Assembly: GCA_017620345.1 (NCBI GenBank)
Contig: JAFZQP010000004.1
Coordinates: 1-5,214 of the forward strand
Source: Lachnospiraceae bacterium
GTDB taxonomy: Bacteria; Bacillota_A; Clostridia; Lachnospirales; Lachnospiraceae
Length of the DNA: 5,214 nt
Reading direction: 5' to 3'
Both the position numbers and the translations under genes were made by a program. Below, piece by piece: positions 1 through 5,214 of this stretch; within the stretch, counting starts at the first letter, position 1, and every line of letters begins with the position of its first letter. The notes below the pieces were generated by a model, which saw only the letters and a list, made by a program, of their open reading frames with translations, was not told where the DNA came from and ran no database searches.

Positions 1-35
1 CAGATACCATAAAAGGATCACTTGTAGCGGATTAA
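1..35 (+). CDS. possible C-terminal tail of an upstream gene (partial)
   Basis: The third forward frame is open from the left edge and reads DTIKGSLVAD before a TAA at 33-35. That composition is plausible for the end of a real protein. Of the two other frames, one stops at once and the other gives a very basic, Arg/Cys-rich reading that looks non-coding. Too little is present to name a family. Its position ahead of a prepilin peptidase and a TadE-like gene suggests another pilus-locus gene, but that is inference only. A 58-bp gap separates it from the next start. Confidence 0.3.
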   Translation, partial: DTIKGSLVAD

Positions 36-76
36 AGAGGACAGTGCGAAAAGTAAGGTTAAGTGAAGTAAATGAC

Positions 77-82
77 AGGAGA
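77..82 (+). promoter_or_regulatory. Shine-Dalgarno site of the prepilin peptidase gene
   Basis: AGGAGA lies 11 bases before the ATG at 94, a somewhat long but usable spacing. It lies only 2 bases before an in-frame ATG at 85 that is followed at once by TAG, so it cannot productively serve that codon. It supports 94 as the first usable start, although in-frame ATGs also occur at 103, 112 and 121. Confidence 0.5.
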
Positions 83-84
83 CC

Positions 85-129
85 ATGTAGCAGATGCAGC
101 AGATGAAACTGATGAGACAGATGATAGCG
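85..129 (+). repeat. imperfect 9-base tandem repeat, each unit starting with ATG
   Basis: Five consecutive 9-base units each begin with ATG, at 85, 94, 103, 112 and 121: ATGTAGCAG, ATGCAGCAG, ATGAAACTG, ATGAGACAG and ATGATAGCG. The first two units differ by one base, C to T, which turns a CAG codon into a TAG stop. All units are in the frame of the prepilin peptidase, so the repeat supplies several alternative start codons and gives the Met-rich N-terminus (M1, M4, M7, M10). Divergence among units 3-5 means part of this periodicity could be chance. Confidence 0.55.
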
Positions 130-555
130 CTCTTTATGCTCGCGATATGCGCATATACGGACATAAAGAAGAAATATATATATCTGGTCCCGCTCGTTAT
201 CTGTGCAGTCGGGGGGAGTCTTATCGTTCTTACCGCGTATTTTGCGATACCTGAATACACAGGGGTGGAGCTTACAAATGATCTGATCACGCCGGCACTG
301 GCGGGGACTGTGCTCATACTCCTTGCAAAATGCGCTGACAGATACATAGGAAGCGGTGACGGCTATCTGATGACAGCACTCGGTATACTGATAGGAAACA
401 GATGCAACCTTTATGTTGCGGCTGTCGGTTCGGTATTGGCTTCGGGTTATGCTTTTGTCATGCTGGTAAGAAAGAAAAAGAGATTCATGAGTTCTATCCC
501 GTTTGCTCCGTTTGTCATGGCGGGTTTTGTGATGGTGACGGCATATGAGATATAA
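94..555 (+). CDS. A24-type prepilin peptidase, minimal TadV/CpaA-like
   Basis: This 153-aa integral membrane protein is a probable aspartic peptidase that cleaves the leader from type IVb/Flp-type prepilins and pseudopilins at the inner face of the membrane. The A24 family needs two Asp residues, one in a D-x5-I/V-type motif and one in GxGD. Here D23 lies in AYTDIKKKYI after a first hydrophobic segment, and D89 in IGSGDGYLM. Further hydrophobic segments fall around 31-52, 64-81, 92-125 and 135-151, and the family-typical C-terminal IPFAPFVMAG is present. It is far shorter than PilD-type enzymes and lacks their N-terminal methylation domain with its Cys motif, as is usual for TadV. A TAG at 88-90 sits just upstream in frame, so 94 is the earliest start. 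It overlaps the TadE-like gene by 11 bases, which implies joint translation and a shared pathway. Confidence 0.85.
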   Translation: MQQMKLMRQMIALFMLAICAYTDIKKKYIYLVPLVICAVGGSLIVLTAYFAIPEYTGVELTNDLITPALAGTVLILLAKCADRYIGSGDGYLMTALGILIGNRCNLYVAAVGSVLASGYAFVMLVRKKKRFMSSIPFAPFVMAGFVMVTAYEI

Positions 556-940
556 AGGCAGCTTTACTGTTGAGGCGGCACTGATAATGCCTGTGATACT
601 GGGTGTTATAGTGCTGTTCCTTTATCTTGCGATGTTTTTACATGACAGATGCACGATGCAGTATGTCTGTCAGGAGGCCGCTCTTGAAGCGGTATATCAC
701 GAGAAATACATGGATGTATATGCAGGAGAAATCATTGATGATGAGCTTGAAAAAAAGCTGATAATTCATTGGGATCATGAAACATATGTATCTTCGGACG
801 ATGAAAGCATTTCGGTAAAGATCAGCGCAAGGCCGCAAATAACACTTTTTTCCAAAGTATTAACAGAATCAGCGCAATTTGATATAATCTCCGTATGGTC
901 GAAAAGATACAGAGCCTGCTTGAAAAACAGGGATATTTAA
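545..940 (+). CDS. TadE-like pseudopilin
   Basis: This 131-aa protein has one N-terminal membrane helix (about residues 12-32) and a soluble, extracytoplasmic C-terminal part, the usual TadE/TadF layout. The N-terminus MRYKG-SFTVEAALIMP matches a type IV prepilin-like processing site: a short basic leader ending in Gly5, then Glu10 at position +5 of the mature form. In Tad systems TadE and TadF are pseudopilins matured by the TadV peptidase, and the gene just upstream encodes such an enzyme. Two Cys residues (C36 and C42) follow the helix. The start at 545 lies inside the previous gene, with GGTGA at 534-538 as a weak ribosome site, so translational coupling is likely. The last 46 bases overlap the next gene in another frame and carry its promoter just upstream. 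TadE versus TadF cannot be separated from sequence alone. Confidence 0.75.
   Translation: MRYKGSFTVEAALIMPVILGVIVLFLYLAMFLHDRCTMQYVCQEAALEAVYHEKYMDVYAGEIIDDELEKKLIIHWDHETYVSSDDESISVKISARPQITLFSKVLTESAQFDIISVWSKRYRACLKNRDI
860..895 (+). promoter_or_regulatory. near-consensus sigma-A promoter with extended -10, inside the tadE-like gene
   Basis: The -35 box TTAACA is at 860-865 (5 of 6 consensus). A 17-base spacer separates it from TATAAT at 883-888 (6 of 6), which is preceded by TG at 880-881 to give an extended -10. The usual +1, seven bases after the last T of the -10, falls on A895, the first base of the rhomboid start codon. No Shine-Dalgarno sequence lies between the -10 box and the ATG. 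The promoter would separate the pilus genes from the rhomboid transcription unit. Confidence 0.7.
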
Positions 941-1968
941 AAATCGAGTCAAATGTTCCGTTTGTCAAGCTGTTCGTTTCTTACGAGATGTCTTCGGCAA
1001 AGGTGATACAGGTCCTTGACTGCGTTGACATTATCCCCATTACCACAGATCAGTACACGGTCTTTTGTGAGAAGTCAAAAGAACATATAAGAAACAGAGG
1101 GTATGAGAGTATCGATTTTCTGACCCTTATCGTTACTCCGTGGGTCGGTGAGGCCAGAAAGTTCGTGCTTAATGATGATCACTGCTGGATCATCAATTCG
1201 AATACGATGGCGCTGATCCTGTATGATAATGAGCCGGATGATTTCTTCGGGTTAAGAAGTGTTCTGGAGAGCGCATCGGAAGGAGTTGTTCCGCCTTCGG
1301 AGGAAAACTTTGTAAGAAAACCGGCAGGCGGTTATACGGGATATTATGACAGCAATCCAAGGCAGGAGAGATCCTTTTCACAGGAGTTCACGCTGGTCAA
1401 TACAGTGCTTGTCATGATAAATGTCGCAGTATTTTTTTCCATGGTATTTGCGGGCGCCAACAGGTTCGATTCTTTCCTGGAAAAAGGCGGCATGTTCGTT
1501 CCGGCGATCATAGGTGACGGACAGTATTACAGACTGTTCACATGCCTGTTTCTTCACTTTAACTTCATGCATCTTGTCGGAAACATGGTCGTTCTGATGT
1601 TCCTCGGGGACAACGTGGAAAGAGCGGTCGGAAAAGTCAGATATCTGCTGATATATCTGTTGGCAGGTCTGATCGGAAGCATTGGATCGTTTTTCTATGC
1701 GCTCATTTATAATCAGGGGATCCTTTCGGCAGGTGCTTCGGGAGCGATATTCGGAGTGATAGGAGCGCTTCTGTGGCTCGTTATCAGAAACAAAGGAAAA
1801 CTTGAGGATATGACCATTCTCCGCATGTGCGTACTTATCGCGTATGCGCTCTACAACGGTATAAGATCGGAGAATGTCGATATGGCGGCACATCTGTTCG
1901 GACTGATCGGAGGCTTTTTGCTGGCGATCTTGTTATACAGAAAAAAAGACAGGAGTACGGTTTCATGA
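895..1968 (+). CDS. rhomboid-family intramembrane serine protease with soluble N-terminal domain
   Basis: This 357-aa protein is predicted to be a membrane protease that cuts transmembrane substrates within the bilayer. The core from about 168 to 348 has six hydrophobic segments. Family motifs are clear: YYRLFTCLFLH (residues 211-221), then HLVGNM with H226 and N230 in the HxxxN oxyanion region, the GASG box with catalytic Ser282, and AAHLFGLIGG with catalytic His333, completing the Ser-His dyad. Residues 1-165 are hydrophilic to mixed, with no signal peptide, and should be cytoplasmic. I do not recognise this domain, although some Firmicute rhomboids such as B. subtilis GluP/YqgP also carry a cytosolic N-terminal domain. 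The start at 895 has no ribosome site and overlaps the tadE-like gene by 46 bases; the next in-frame ATG is at codon 32. The N-terminus (MVEKIQSLLEKQGYLKI) looks natural, so I keep 895. The gene ends in ATGA shared with the next start. Confidence 0.9.
   Translation: MVEKIQSLLEKQGYLKIESNVPFVKLFVSYEMSSAKVIQVLDCVDIIPITTDQYTVFCEKSKEHIRNRGYESIDFLTLIVTPWVGEARKFVLNDDHCWIINSNTMALILYDNEPDDFFGLRSVLESASEGVVPPSEENFVRKPAGGYTGYYDSNPRQERSFSQEFTLVNTVLVMINVAVFFSMVFAGANRFDSFLEKGGMFVPAIIGDGQYYRLFTCLFLHFNFMHLVGNMVVLMFLGDNVERAVGKVRYLLIYLLAGLIGSIGSFFYALIYNQGILSAGASGAIFGVIGALLWLVIRNKGKLEDMTILRMCVLIAYALYNGIRSENVDMAAHLFGLIGGFLLAILLYRKKDRSTVS
1951..1955 (+). promoter_or_regulatory. Shine-Dalgarno site fixing the flavodoxin/SCP2 start
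   Basis: AGGAG lies 9 bases before the ATG at 1965. This selects 1965 over the longer in-frame reading from 1827, whose first 46 residues would be an out-of-frame translation of the rhomboid C-terminus and are basic and unlike a natural N-terminus. Confidence 0.8.
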
Positions 1969-2975
1969 AGATCAACATTTATTACGGCGGAAGAGGTATA
2001 CTGGACGATCCGACACTGTTTGTCATCAACAAGATGACAGAGGTTCTGACGGAGCTTAACGTTCAGGTTGAGAGGTTCCCGCTGTATGAGCTGAGAAACC
2101 AGATCACTTCCCTTCCGGCTTCGATAAACGAGGCGGACGGGATAGTGCTTGCGACAACGGTCGAATGGTACGGCGTAGGCGGCTATATGATGCAGTTCCT
2201 TGATGCGTGCTGGTTGTACGGTAACAAGGAAAAGATCAGCAGGACATATATGTGCCCTGTTGTCATGTCGCTTTCAAGCGGCGAGCGTGAAGCCAAGACA
2301 AACCTTCAGGTTGCCTGGGAGATACTCGGGGGACTTCCGTGCAGCGGGCTGTGCGGTTATGTTGATGATATGACGAGCTTTGAGCTTAACAAGGATTACA
2401 TCAATATCATCGAAAAGAAGACCGAAAATCTCTACCGTACGATATCTCAGAAGATGCACTCTCTTCCTTCGAGCAATCAGGCAGTCAAGCAGATAGTCGG
2501 CGGCACCAAGAACATTCCGCTCACTCCGCAGGAGACGGAGCAGCTGTCCAAATATGCATCGGATGAGCAGTATGTTCAGCAGCAGAAGGAAGATATTCAG
2601 GAGCTGTCTTCACTCTTTAAGGGAATGCTCGAAAAAAAGGATGTTGATGTCAGCCGCCAGTTCATAAGTGATTTTGAGGATCACTTCGCTCCGGAAGGTA
2701 CTGTTAACGCATCTTACAAGTTCATGATCGAGGACCGCAAGAAGCCGCTCATCGTTGAGATAGTTGATTCGAAGCTGAAGTGTTATTACGGAAGCCTGGA
2801 TTCACCCGATATACTGTGCAAGATAAAACCCGAAGTGCTTGAACACATCATAGCGGGACAGATGAGTTTCCAGAGGGCGTTCATGACGGGGGACATGCAG
2901 GTTAAGGGAGATTTCAGGATATTGCTTTTACTCGATCAGGTATTCACATTTCTTGGTAGTGAAGGAGAATTCTAA
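1965..2975 (+). CDS. flavodoxin-like domain fused to an SCP2 sterol-carrier-like domain
   Basis: This 336-aa protein has two recognisable parts. Residues 1-165 resemble the flavodoxin/NADPH-dependent FMN-reductase fold: a beta strand MKINIYYGG followed by a possible phosphate-binding loop (GGRGILDDPT, 8-17), a second strand DGIVLATTVEWYGVGG (58-73) at the usual flavin-contact position followed by MMQFLDA, then a VVMSLSSG strand-loop (99-106). A Gln-rich, probably helical linker follows (about 185-228). Residues 235-330 resemble an SCP2 lipid-carrier domain, ending in the characteristic pattern GQMSFQRAFMTGDMQVKGD (298-316). No signal peptide or membrane helix is visible, so it should be cytoplasmic. 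The SCP2 fold binds fatty-acyl or other hydrophobic ligands; bound flavin, substrate and reaction are unknown here. It overlaps the rhomboid gene by ATGA and abuts the HIT gene with no gap, so the three are probably co-transcribed. Confidence 0.75.
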   Translation: MKINIYYGGRGILDDPTLFVINKMTEVLTELNVQVERFPLYELRNQITSLPASINEADGIVLATTVEWYGVGGYMMQFLDACWLYGNKEKISRTYMCPVVMSLSSGEREAKTNLQVAWEILGGLPCSGLCGYVDDMTSFELNKDYINIIEKKTENLYRTISQKMHSLPSSNQAVKQIVGGTKNIPLTPQETEQLSKYASDEQYVQQQKEDIQELSSLFKGMLEKKDVDVSRQFISDFEDHFAPEGTVNASYKFMIEDRKKPLIVEIVDSKLKCYYGSLDSPDILCKIKPEVLEHIIAGQMSFQRAFMTGDMQVKGDFRILLLLDQVFTFLGSEGEF

Positions 2976-3386
2976 ATGAAAAAAGATGACTGTATTTTCT
3001 GCAAACTGGCAAACGGGGATATCCCGACCAACACGATATATGAGGATGACGATTTTCGCGTCTTTCTGGACGCGGGCCCGGCAACACGCGGTCACTGCCT
3101 CATAGTTCCGAAGGAGCATTTTGATAACCTTGAGATGCTCGATGATGAAGTAGCAGCCAAGGTGATGCCTCTTGCGAAAAAGATGATGAAGCTTCTGAAA
3201 GAGAAGCTGTCGTGGGACGGATTCAATGTGGTTCAGAACAACGGTGAGGTTGCGGGACAGTCGGTATTCCATTTCCATACACACCTGATCCCCAGATACA
3301 AAGATGACGGGCAGAAGATACTCTGGAAGCCGGGCGAGCCGACAGATGAGGAGCTTAAGGCACTGTGCAGGACAATAGTGTCATAG
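2976..3386 (+). CDS. HIT-family protein (Hint-like nucleotide hydrolase/transferase)
   Basis: This 136-aa soluble protein has the complete histidine-triad signature HFHTHLIPR, with H99, H101 and H103; H101 corresponds to the nucleophile of Hint enzymes. The N-terminal DCIFCKLANGDIP carries C6 and C9, which with H48 (PKEHFDNL) and H99 fit the zinc site seen in the Hint branch. GHCLIVPKEH (39-48) and the QNNGEVAGQSV stretch before the triad are also typical. Hint proteins hydrolyse nucleoside phosphoramidates and acyl-adenylates; the natural substrate in this organism cannot be read from sequence. The ATG directly follows the TAA of the preceding gene, with AAGGAG at 2962-2967 and an 8-base spacer, a strong and well-placed ribosome site. 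Its length is normal for the family. Confidence 0.92.
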   Translation: MKKDDCIFCKLANGDIPTNTIYEDDDFRVFLDAGPATRGHCLIVPKEHFDNLEMLDDEVAAKVMPLAKKMMKLLKEKLSWDGFNVVQNNGEVAGQSVFHFHTHLIPRYKDDGQKILWKPGEPTDEELKALCRTIVS

Positions 3387-3413
3387 CATAAATAAGATGT
3401 TATAATATTAACG
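3378..3413 (+). promoter_or_regulatory. extended -10 promoter ahead of pgi
   Basis: TATAAT at 3401-3406 is preceded by TG at 3398-3399 (TGTTATAAT), an extended -10. A weak -35 (GTGTCA, 3378-3383, 4 of 6) lies 17 bases upstream and overlaps the last codons of the HIT gene. The predicted +1 is near 3413, giving a leader of about 41 bases. I see no clear terminator between the HIT gene and pgi, so read-through from upstream is also possible. Confidence 0.6.
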
Positions 3414-3436
3414 TTTTAACAAGATCACAGATCAAG

Positions 3437-3442
3437 AAGGAG
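3437..3442 (+). promoter_or_regulatory. Shine-Dalgarno site of pgi
   Basis: AAGGAG lies 11 bases before the ATG at 3454. It is the only good ribosome site in the short intergenic region and supports that start. Confidence 0.65.
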
Positions 3443-3453
3443 CAGATCAGACA

Positions 3454-4803
3454 ATGAGTACAAAAGTTACTTATGACTACAGCAAAGCAATGCAGTTTAT
3501 CAGTGAGCAGGAAGTAAAATCCATGTGTGACATCGTGGAGAACGCCAGAGAGGTTCTTGTCTCAAAGAGCGGTGCGGGAAATGATTTTCTCGGATGGATC
3601 GATCTTCCGGTAGATTACGACAAGGAAGAGTTTGACCGTATTCTGAAGGCAGCGGAAAAGATCAAGAGCGATTCGGAAGTTCTGCTTGTTATCGGTATCG
3701 GCGGATCGTACCTCGGTGCAAGAGCAGCGATCGAATTCCTGCGTCATTCATTCTATAACGTTATCCCGAAGGATATGAGAAAGACTCCGGAGATATACTT
3801 TGTCGGAAACAGTATCAGCAGCACATACATCAAGCATCTGATGGATGTCATCGGAGACCGCGATTTTTCGATCAACATGATCAGTAAGTCCGGAACGACG
3901 ACAGAGCCTGCGATCGCTTTCCGTGTTTTCAAGGAAAAACTTGAGAAGAAATACGGTAAGGCTGAGGCTGCCGGGAGGATATATGCGACAACCGACAAGG
4001 CAAGAGGATCTCTTAAGAATCTTGCAACAGAGGAAGGTTACGAGAGCTTTGTTGTACCCGATGATGTCGGCGGAAGATTTTCAGTGCTTACTGCAGTCGG
4101 ACTTCTTCCGATAGCTGTATCAGGTGCTGATATCACAAAACTGATGGAAGGCGCACAGGCAGCAAGAGAGACAGCGCTCACGGCTCCTTTTGAGGAGAAT
4201 GACGCTCTTAAGTATGCAGCGATCAGAAATATCCTTCTGCGCAAGGGCAAGGTAATCGAGATCATGGCAAACTACGAGCCTTCGGTTCACTTCATTTCGG
4301 AGTGGTGGAAGCAGCTTTACGGAGAGAGTGAGGGCAAGGACCAGAAGGGTATCTTCCCCGCAAGTGTCGATCTGACGACGGATCTTCATTCGATGGGACA
4401 GTTCATTCAGGACGGTTCAAGGAATATATTCGAGACAGTCATCAATATAGAGACATCAAGGGAGGAGATCACGATAGGTGAGGAGCCGGTTGATCTTGAC
4501 GGACTTAACTATCTTGCCGGAAAGACTGTTGATTTCGTTAACAAGAGTGCCATGAACGGAACGATACTCGCACATACCGATGGTAACGTGCCCAACACGG
4601 TTGTTAATGTTCCTGAGGTTAATGAGTTCTATCTCGGACAGCTGTTCTACTTCTTTGAGTTCGCGTGCGGCGTGAGCGGATATACGCTCGGTGTCAATCC
4701 GTTCAATCAGCCCGGTGTTGAGAGCTACAAGAAGAACATGTTTGCACTTCTCGGCAAGCCCGGATATGAGGAGCAGAGAGAGGCACTTCTGGCAAGACTT
4801 TGA
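3454..4803 (+). CDS. pgi: glucose-6-phosphate isomerase
   Basis: PGI is a cytoplasmic enzyme interconverting glucose-6-phosphate and fructose-6-phosphate, at the entry of glycolysis and the branch to amino-sugar synthesis. The 449-aa length matches the short Gram-positive form, about 100 residues shorter than E. coli PGI. Visible motifs in order: [16 protein letters not shown] (81-96), the sugar-phosphate-binding [11 protein letters not shown] (143-153), the family signature [17 protein letters not shown] (203-219), LYGESEGK with the presumed catalytic E291, DLHSMGQ with H312, and the C-terminal [13 protein letters not shown] with K426. No key residue is missing. It has its own promoter and ribosome site, and its TGA overlaps the ATG of murG (TGATG), indicating coupled translation. 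The metabolic link is sensible: fructose-6-P feeds UDP-GlcNAc, the MurG donor. Confidence 0.97.
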   Translation: MSTKVTYDYSKAMQFISEQEVKSMCDIVENAREVLVSKSGAGNDFLGWIDLPVDYDKEEFDRILKAAEKIKSDSEVLLVIGIGGSYLGARAAIEFLRHSFYNVIPKDMRKTPEIYFVGNSISSTYIKHLMDVIGDRDFSINMISKSGTTTEPAIAFRVFKEKLEKKYGKAEAAGRIYATTDKARGSLKNLATEEGYESFVVPDDVGGRFSVLTAVGLLPIAVSGADITKLMEGAQAARETALTAPFEENDALKYAAIRNILLRKGKVIEIMANYEPSVHFISEWWKQLYGESEGKDQKGIFPASVDLTTDLHSMGQFIQDGSRNIFETVINIETSREEITIGEEPVDLDGLNYLAGKTVDFVNKSAMNGTILAHTDGNVPNTVVNVPEVNEFYLGQLFYFFEFACGVSGYTLGVNPFNQPGVESYKKNMFALLGKPGYEEQREALLARL

Positions 4804-5214
4804 TGAAGCGGATAGTACTTACCGGTGGAGGTACGGCCGGACATGTAACACCGAATATCGCGCTGATACCGTCACTTAAAGAGGCAGGTTACGATATTCA
4901 TTATATTGGATCATATGAAGGGATGGAGAAGTCGCTGATAGGGGATTGCTCCATCCCTTATCATGGTATAGCAACTGGAAAGCTTAGAAGGTATTTTTCT
5001 CTGAAAAACTTTACGGATCCGTTCAGGGTACTTAAAGGGTTCGGGGAGGCAAATAAGATCATCAAAGAACTCAGGCCTTCGATAGTTTTTTCAAAAGGCG
5101 GGTTTGTTTCGGTACCGGTCGTATGGGCCGCAAAGAAAAATCATGTCAAGGTCATCATACATGAATCTGATATGACTCCCGGACTTGCAAATAAACTGAG
5201 CTTTTCGGCGGCAA
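4803..5214 (+). CDS. murG: MurG, lipid II-forming GlcNAc transferase (5' part, cut by window edge)
   Basis: MurG transfers GlcNAc from UDP-GlcNAc to lipid I, making lipid II on the cytoplasmic face of the membrane during peptidoglycan synthesis. The first 137 residues of about 355 are present. [21 protein letters not shown] contains the N-terminal glycine-rich loop (G8-G10, G13) and H14, which are hallmarks of the family. [14 protein letters not shown] corresponds to the second glycine-rich segment (GGYVSGP in E. coli), and [14 protein letters not shown] to the HExN..PG..N motif. The reading is open to the right edge. The start overlaps the stop of pgi as TGATG; the nearest purine-rich site (AGAGAGG, 4777-4783) is 19 bases upstream and too far to be strong, so re-initiation after pgi is the likely mode. 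murG is often found in the division/cell-wall cluster, but here it follows pgi. Confidence 0.95.
   Translation, partial: MKRIVLTGGGTAGHVTPNIALIPSLKEAGYDIHYIGSYEGMEKSLIGDCSIPYHGIATGKLRRYFSLKNFTDPFRVLKGFGEANKIIKELRPSIVFSKGGFVSVPVVWAAKKNHVKVIIHESDMTPGLANKLSFSAA
4918..4959 (+). repeat. perfect 11-bp inverted repeat inside murG
   Basis: AAGGGATGGAG (4918-4928) is exactly reverse-complementary to CTCCATCCCTT (4949-4959), with a 20-base loop. In RNA this could form a stable stem with six G-C pairs. It lies about 115 bases into murG and is not followed by a U tract, so it is not a classic terminator. It covers codons for the [17 protein letters not shown] region. Confidence 0.6.

Noticed and set aside
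72..254. 60-aa forward reading with an acidic Asp/Glu-rich start
   Set aside because: It is the out-of-frame translation of the 9-base repeat and the peptidase gene, has no good ribosome site and shows no family motif.
18..347. 109-aa reverse-strand reading opposite the prepilin peptidase
   Set aside because: The forward gene has catalytic motifs and a ribosome site; the reverse reading is a hydrophobic shadow of a membrane protein gene.
1025..1053. TTGACA consensus -35 hexamer inside the rhomboid gene
   Set aside because: No -10-like sequence lies at 16-18 bases downstream (GATCAG at the 17-base position), so it is not a credible promoter.
1378..1893. 171-aa reverse-strand reading opposite the rhomboid core
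   Set aside because: It is rich in Arg, His, Tyr and Cys without recognisable motifs, while the forward strand carries a complete rhomboid active site.
1827..1964. 46-codon N-terminal extension of the flavodoxin/SCP2 gene
   Set aside because: It overlaps the essential His333 region of the rhomboid in another frame, and the ATG at 1965 has AGGAG at proper spacing and begins with a typical first beta strand.
2928..3284. 118-aa reverse-strand reading opposite the HIT gene
   Set aside because: The forward gene has the full histidine triad and zinc-ligand pattern with a strong ribosome site; the reverse reading is a shadow.
3387..3453. Possible terminator between the HIT gene and pgi
   Set aside because: The region is AT-rich with only a weak GTTA/TAAC pairing around the -10 box and no GC stem followed by a U tract.
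4691..4879. 62-aa forward reading spanning the pgi-murG junction
   Set aside because: It runs out of frame through the conserved ends of both genes and has an Arg/Ser-rich, motif-free composition.

Overview
The window looks like a chromosomal stretch from an anaerobic Clostridia-type Firmicute, probably a member of the Lachnospiraceae. The reasons are the moderate-GC DNA with frequent AGA/AGG and ATA codons, the G-rich Shine-Dalgarno sites, the short (449 aa) glucose-6-phosphate isomerase typical of Gram-positives, a MurG with the clostridial style HESD...PGLANK motif, and a small Tad-type pilus module. All convincing genes lie on the + strand and are tightly packed, several with start/stop overlaps. 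Taxonomy is inferred from protein style, not from a database match.

Layout. Positions 1-35 may hold the last codons of an upstream gene. Positions 94-940 hold the end of a Tad/Flp pilus-type locus: a minimal A24 prepilin peptidase (TadV-like) overlapping a TadE-like pseudopilin whose N-terminus carries a type IV prepilin-like cleavage site (G then SFTVE), the kind of substrate the neighbouring peptidase would be expected to process. Inside the 3' end of the tadE-like gene is a near-consensus sigma-A promoter (TTAACA, 17 bp, TGATATAAT). Its predicted +1 falls on the A of the ATG of the next gene, a rhomboid intramembrane protease with a soluble N-terminal domain I do not recognise. The rhomboid gene overlaps by ATGA a gene for a two-domain protein (flavodoxin-like fold plus SCP2 lipid-carrier-like domain), and a HIT-family nucleotide hydrolase/transferase follows directly. 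After a 67-bp gap with an extended -10 promoter comes pgi, which overlaps (TGATG) murG; murG runs off the right edge.

How they work together. The first two genes fit pilus biogenesis. The rhomboid, flavodoxin/SCP2 and HIT genes look like one transcription unit of membrane and housekeeping functions whose joint role is unclear. pgi and murG appear to be translationally coupled: PGI interconverts glucose-6-P and fructose-6-P, the precursor of UDP-GlcNAc, and UDP-GlcNAc is the donor substrate of MurG. I saw no tRNA, rRNA, CRISPR array, insertion sequence or convincing rho-independent terminator. The most notable points are the apparently leaderless promoter/start arrangement of the rhomboid gene, a 9-base ATG-led tandem repeat at the start of the prepilin peptidase gene, the flavodoxin-SCP2 fusion, and a perfect 11-bp inverted repeat inside murG.
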